10,447 bases of DNA, taken from the NCBI GenBank assembly GCA_946885755.1, contig CAMPHB010000025.1, forward strand, positions 1-10,447, in the 5' to 3' direction. The translations under genes and the position numbers were made by a program. This document shows positions 9,478 to 10,447 of the stretch, piece by piece. The stretch's first letter is position 1; the number at the start of each line of letters is the position of its first letter. The notes under the pieces are model-generated. The model had not been told where the DNA came from. It saw only the letters and a list, made by a program, of their open reading frames with translations, and did no database searches. The stretch comes from an uncultured Methylophaga sp. (GTDB taxonomy: Bacteria > Pseudomonadota > Gammaproteobacteria > Nitrosococcales > Methylophagaceae).

Positions 9478-10447
9478 CCCATTGTTTATCGAGTCGTTTG
9501 GCTGAGACGGGATAGGCTGTACCGACCTCCTGAGCAAATACTGAAATCCGCAATTCTTCAATCATCCAGCGGTAATGTTCCCGAGCTTCAGAAGGTGCCC
9601 GGTGCAAATGTTGTAAATAACGCCGCCAATGCGGAGCGATTTCGTTCTGCCGTTGCCGGTCTTTGGCCGGATCGGTTTTCAGTTTATCCAGTCGCAAACC
9701 GATTGCCCGGAAGTAGGCTGGTAAACGTTTCAGGGCGCTGTCCGGTAGATCGTGAACAAATCCTTGATACAACAAATGTTGCAATTGCTCACGGATATCC
9801 TGCACCGCATGCATAGCCGCCATTGGCAAATTACCGGTCAGCCGTTTGGCAATGGCATGGTATTCCTTAAGGGCTTCGGCGATCACTACGGCTAAATCGG
9901 TGGCGGTATTTATAAGATGACGGCGCTCGTCAGCCAGGCGCTTTTCAAAGTCCGCCTGACTACGCGGCCACGGTTTATTCAGCAAAAAGCAGCGATCCAC
10001 AGCCACCTGAATCAGATCGTTTTTTAACTGTTCACAGGGCGTTAAATCGCTGTGATTTTCATCATAAGGCGAGGGCGGTACATTGGCATAATGCAGGCAC
10101 ATGGTTTTGATATCCGGCAGATGTTTGTGCAGATATTTAACGGTATCTTTTTCAGCCAGCATGAATAAGCGCCGTAAACCTTTAAAGGTTTGTGTATCGG
10201 CCTGCGCGCGGGTATCGAGCAGTGTTAAATCCACGGTCTCGCCTTTATCAATCAGCGCCGGATAGGCAGTGATTTCGATACCGTTTTGCTGCAACACAAT
10301 ATGTTCTGGCAGGTCGCCGAAAGTCCAGCCCATGAGACTGGTTTTCTCATAATCGCTGTCCGGCATTTGCCGGAAGCTCGCGGCGGCTTGTTTGGCCCAG
10401 TCATTCTTTATCTGCGCCAGATCCCGGATATCTTCGAGCAATATGCA
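9467..10447 (-). CDS. hrpA: ATP-dependent RNA helicase HrpA, C-terminal part (5' end outside window)
   Basis: HrpA is a large DEAH-box helicase (about 1300 residues in E. coli) that rescues stalled or collided ribosomes. The frame is open through the right edge; 326 residues are present, all from the C-terminal DUF3418 region, so the helicase motifs lie outside the window. Recognisable family stretches are MGWTFGDLPEHI, ITAYPALIDKGETVDL, TFKGLRRLFML and the terminal REHYRWMIEELRISVFAQEVGT followed by PVSAKRLDKQW. The TTG at 10441 is an internal Leu codon, not a start, because two in-frame sense codons precede it in the window. The gene ends inside one arm of an inverted repeat, 112 nt before the glycine-zipper ribosome binding site region and gene on the same strand. 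Identity is secure. Confidence 0.93.
   Translation of the reverse strand, partial: CILLEDIRDLAQIKNDWAKQAAASFRQMPDSDYEKTSLMGWTFGDLPEHIVLQQNGIEITAYPALIDKGETVDLTLLDTRAQADTQTFKGLRRLFMLAEKDTVKYLHKHLPDIKTMCLHYANVPPSPYDENHSDLTPCEQLKNDLIQVAVDRCFLLNKPWPRSQADFEKRLADERRHLINTATDLAVVIAEALKEYHAIAKRLTGNLPMAAMHAVQDIREQLQHLLYQGFVHDLPDSALKRLPAYFRAIGLRLDKLKTDPAKDRQRQNEIAPHWRRYLQHLHRAPSEAREHYRWMIEELRISVFAQEVGTAYPVSAKRLDKQWAEC

Overview
The window looks like ordinary chromosomal DNA from a gammaproteobacterium. The reasons are a ZipA-type division protein (a gammaproteobacterial hallmark), DarP/YjgA, a two-component pair that closely resembles PhoP/PhoQ, and the large helicase HrpA. Base composition is moderate and even, and genes are tightly packed with short gaps. 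I see no transposase, phage gene, tRNA, rRNA or CRISPR array. A small cytochrome c resembling those that serve PQQ alcohol/methanol dehydrogenases hints at a methylotroph or relative, but that is only a hint.

Layout. Positions 1-1078 (minus strand) carry queF, followed 3 nt later by an FGGY sugar kinase that runs off the left edge. Divergent from queF across 59 bp is a plus-strand operon (1138-5881): zipA, ligA, a TrpD2-like phosphoribosyltransferase homologue, yjbQ and darP. Every junction in it overlaps by 1 to 14 nt. It ends 5 bp from a convergent minus-strand block. Read in transcription order from the right, that block is: the C-terminal part of hrpA (enters from the right edge), a glycine-zipper envelope protein, a periplasmic cytochrome c with its own terminator, then a three-gene unit pepSY - phoP-like regulator - phoQ-like sensor with its own candidate promoter.

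How the genes work together. The plus-strand operon mixes cell division (ZipA tethers FtsZ), DNA replication and repair (LigA), ribosome assembly (DarP) and two poorly understood housekeeping proteins. The minus block is mostly envelope-related: a sensor/regulator pair with a small secreted PepSY partner, a secreted electron carrier and a secreted glycine-zipper protein. QueF acts in queuosine synthesis.

I do not find a clear new multi-gene system. The points most worth a second look are: the TrpD2-like protein that lacks the canonical PRPP-binding GTGGD loop; the secreted PepSY protein leading the PhoPQ-like operon; a terminator that abuts or overlaps the next operon's promoter; a nested inverted repeat between hrpA and the glycine-zipper gene; and a kinase whose catalytic Asp position appears to hold Glu at the window edge. 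Several start codons were moved from the longest possible reading frame on the basis of ribosome binding sites and family starts.
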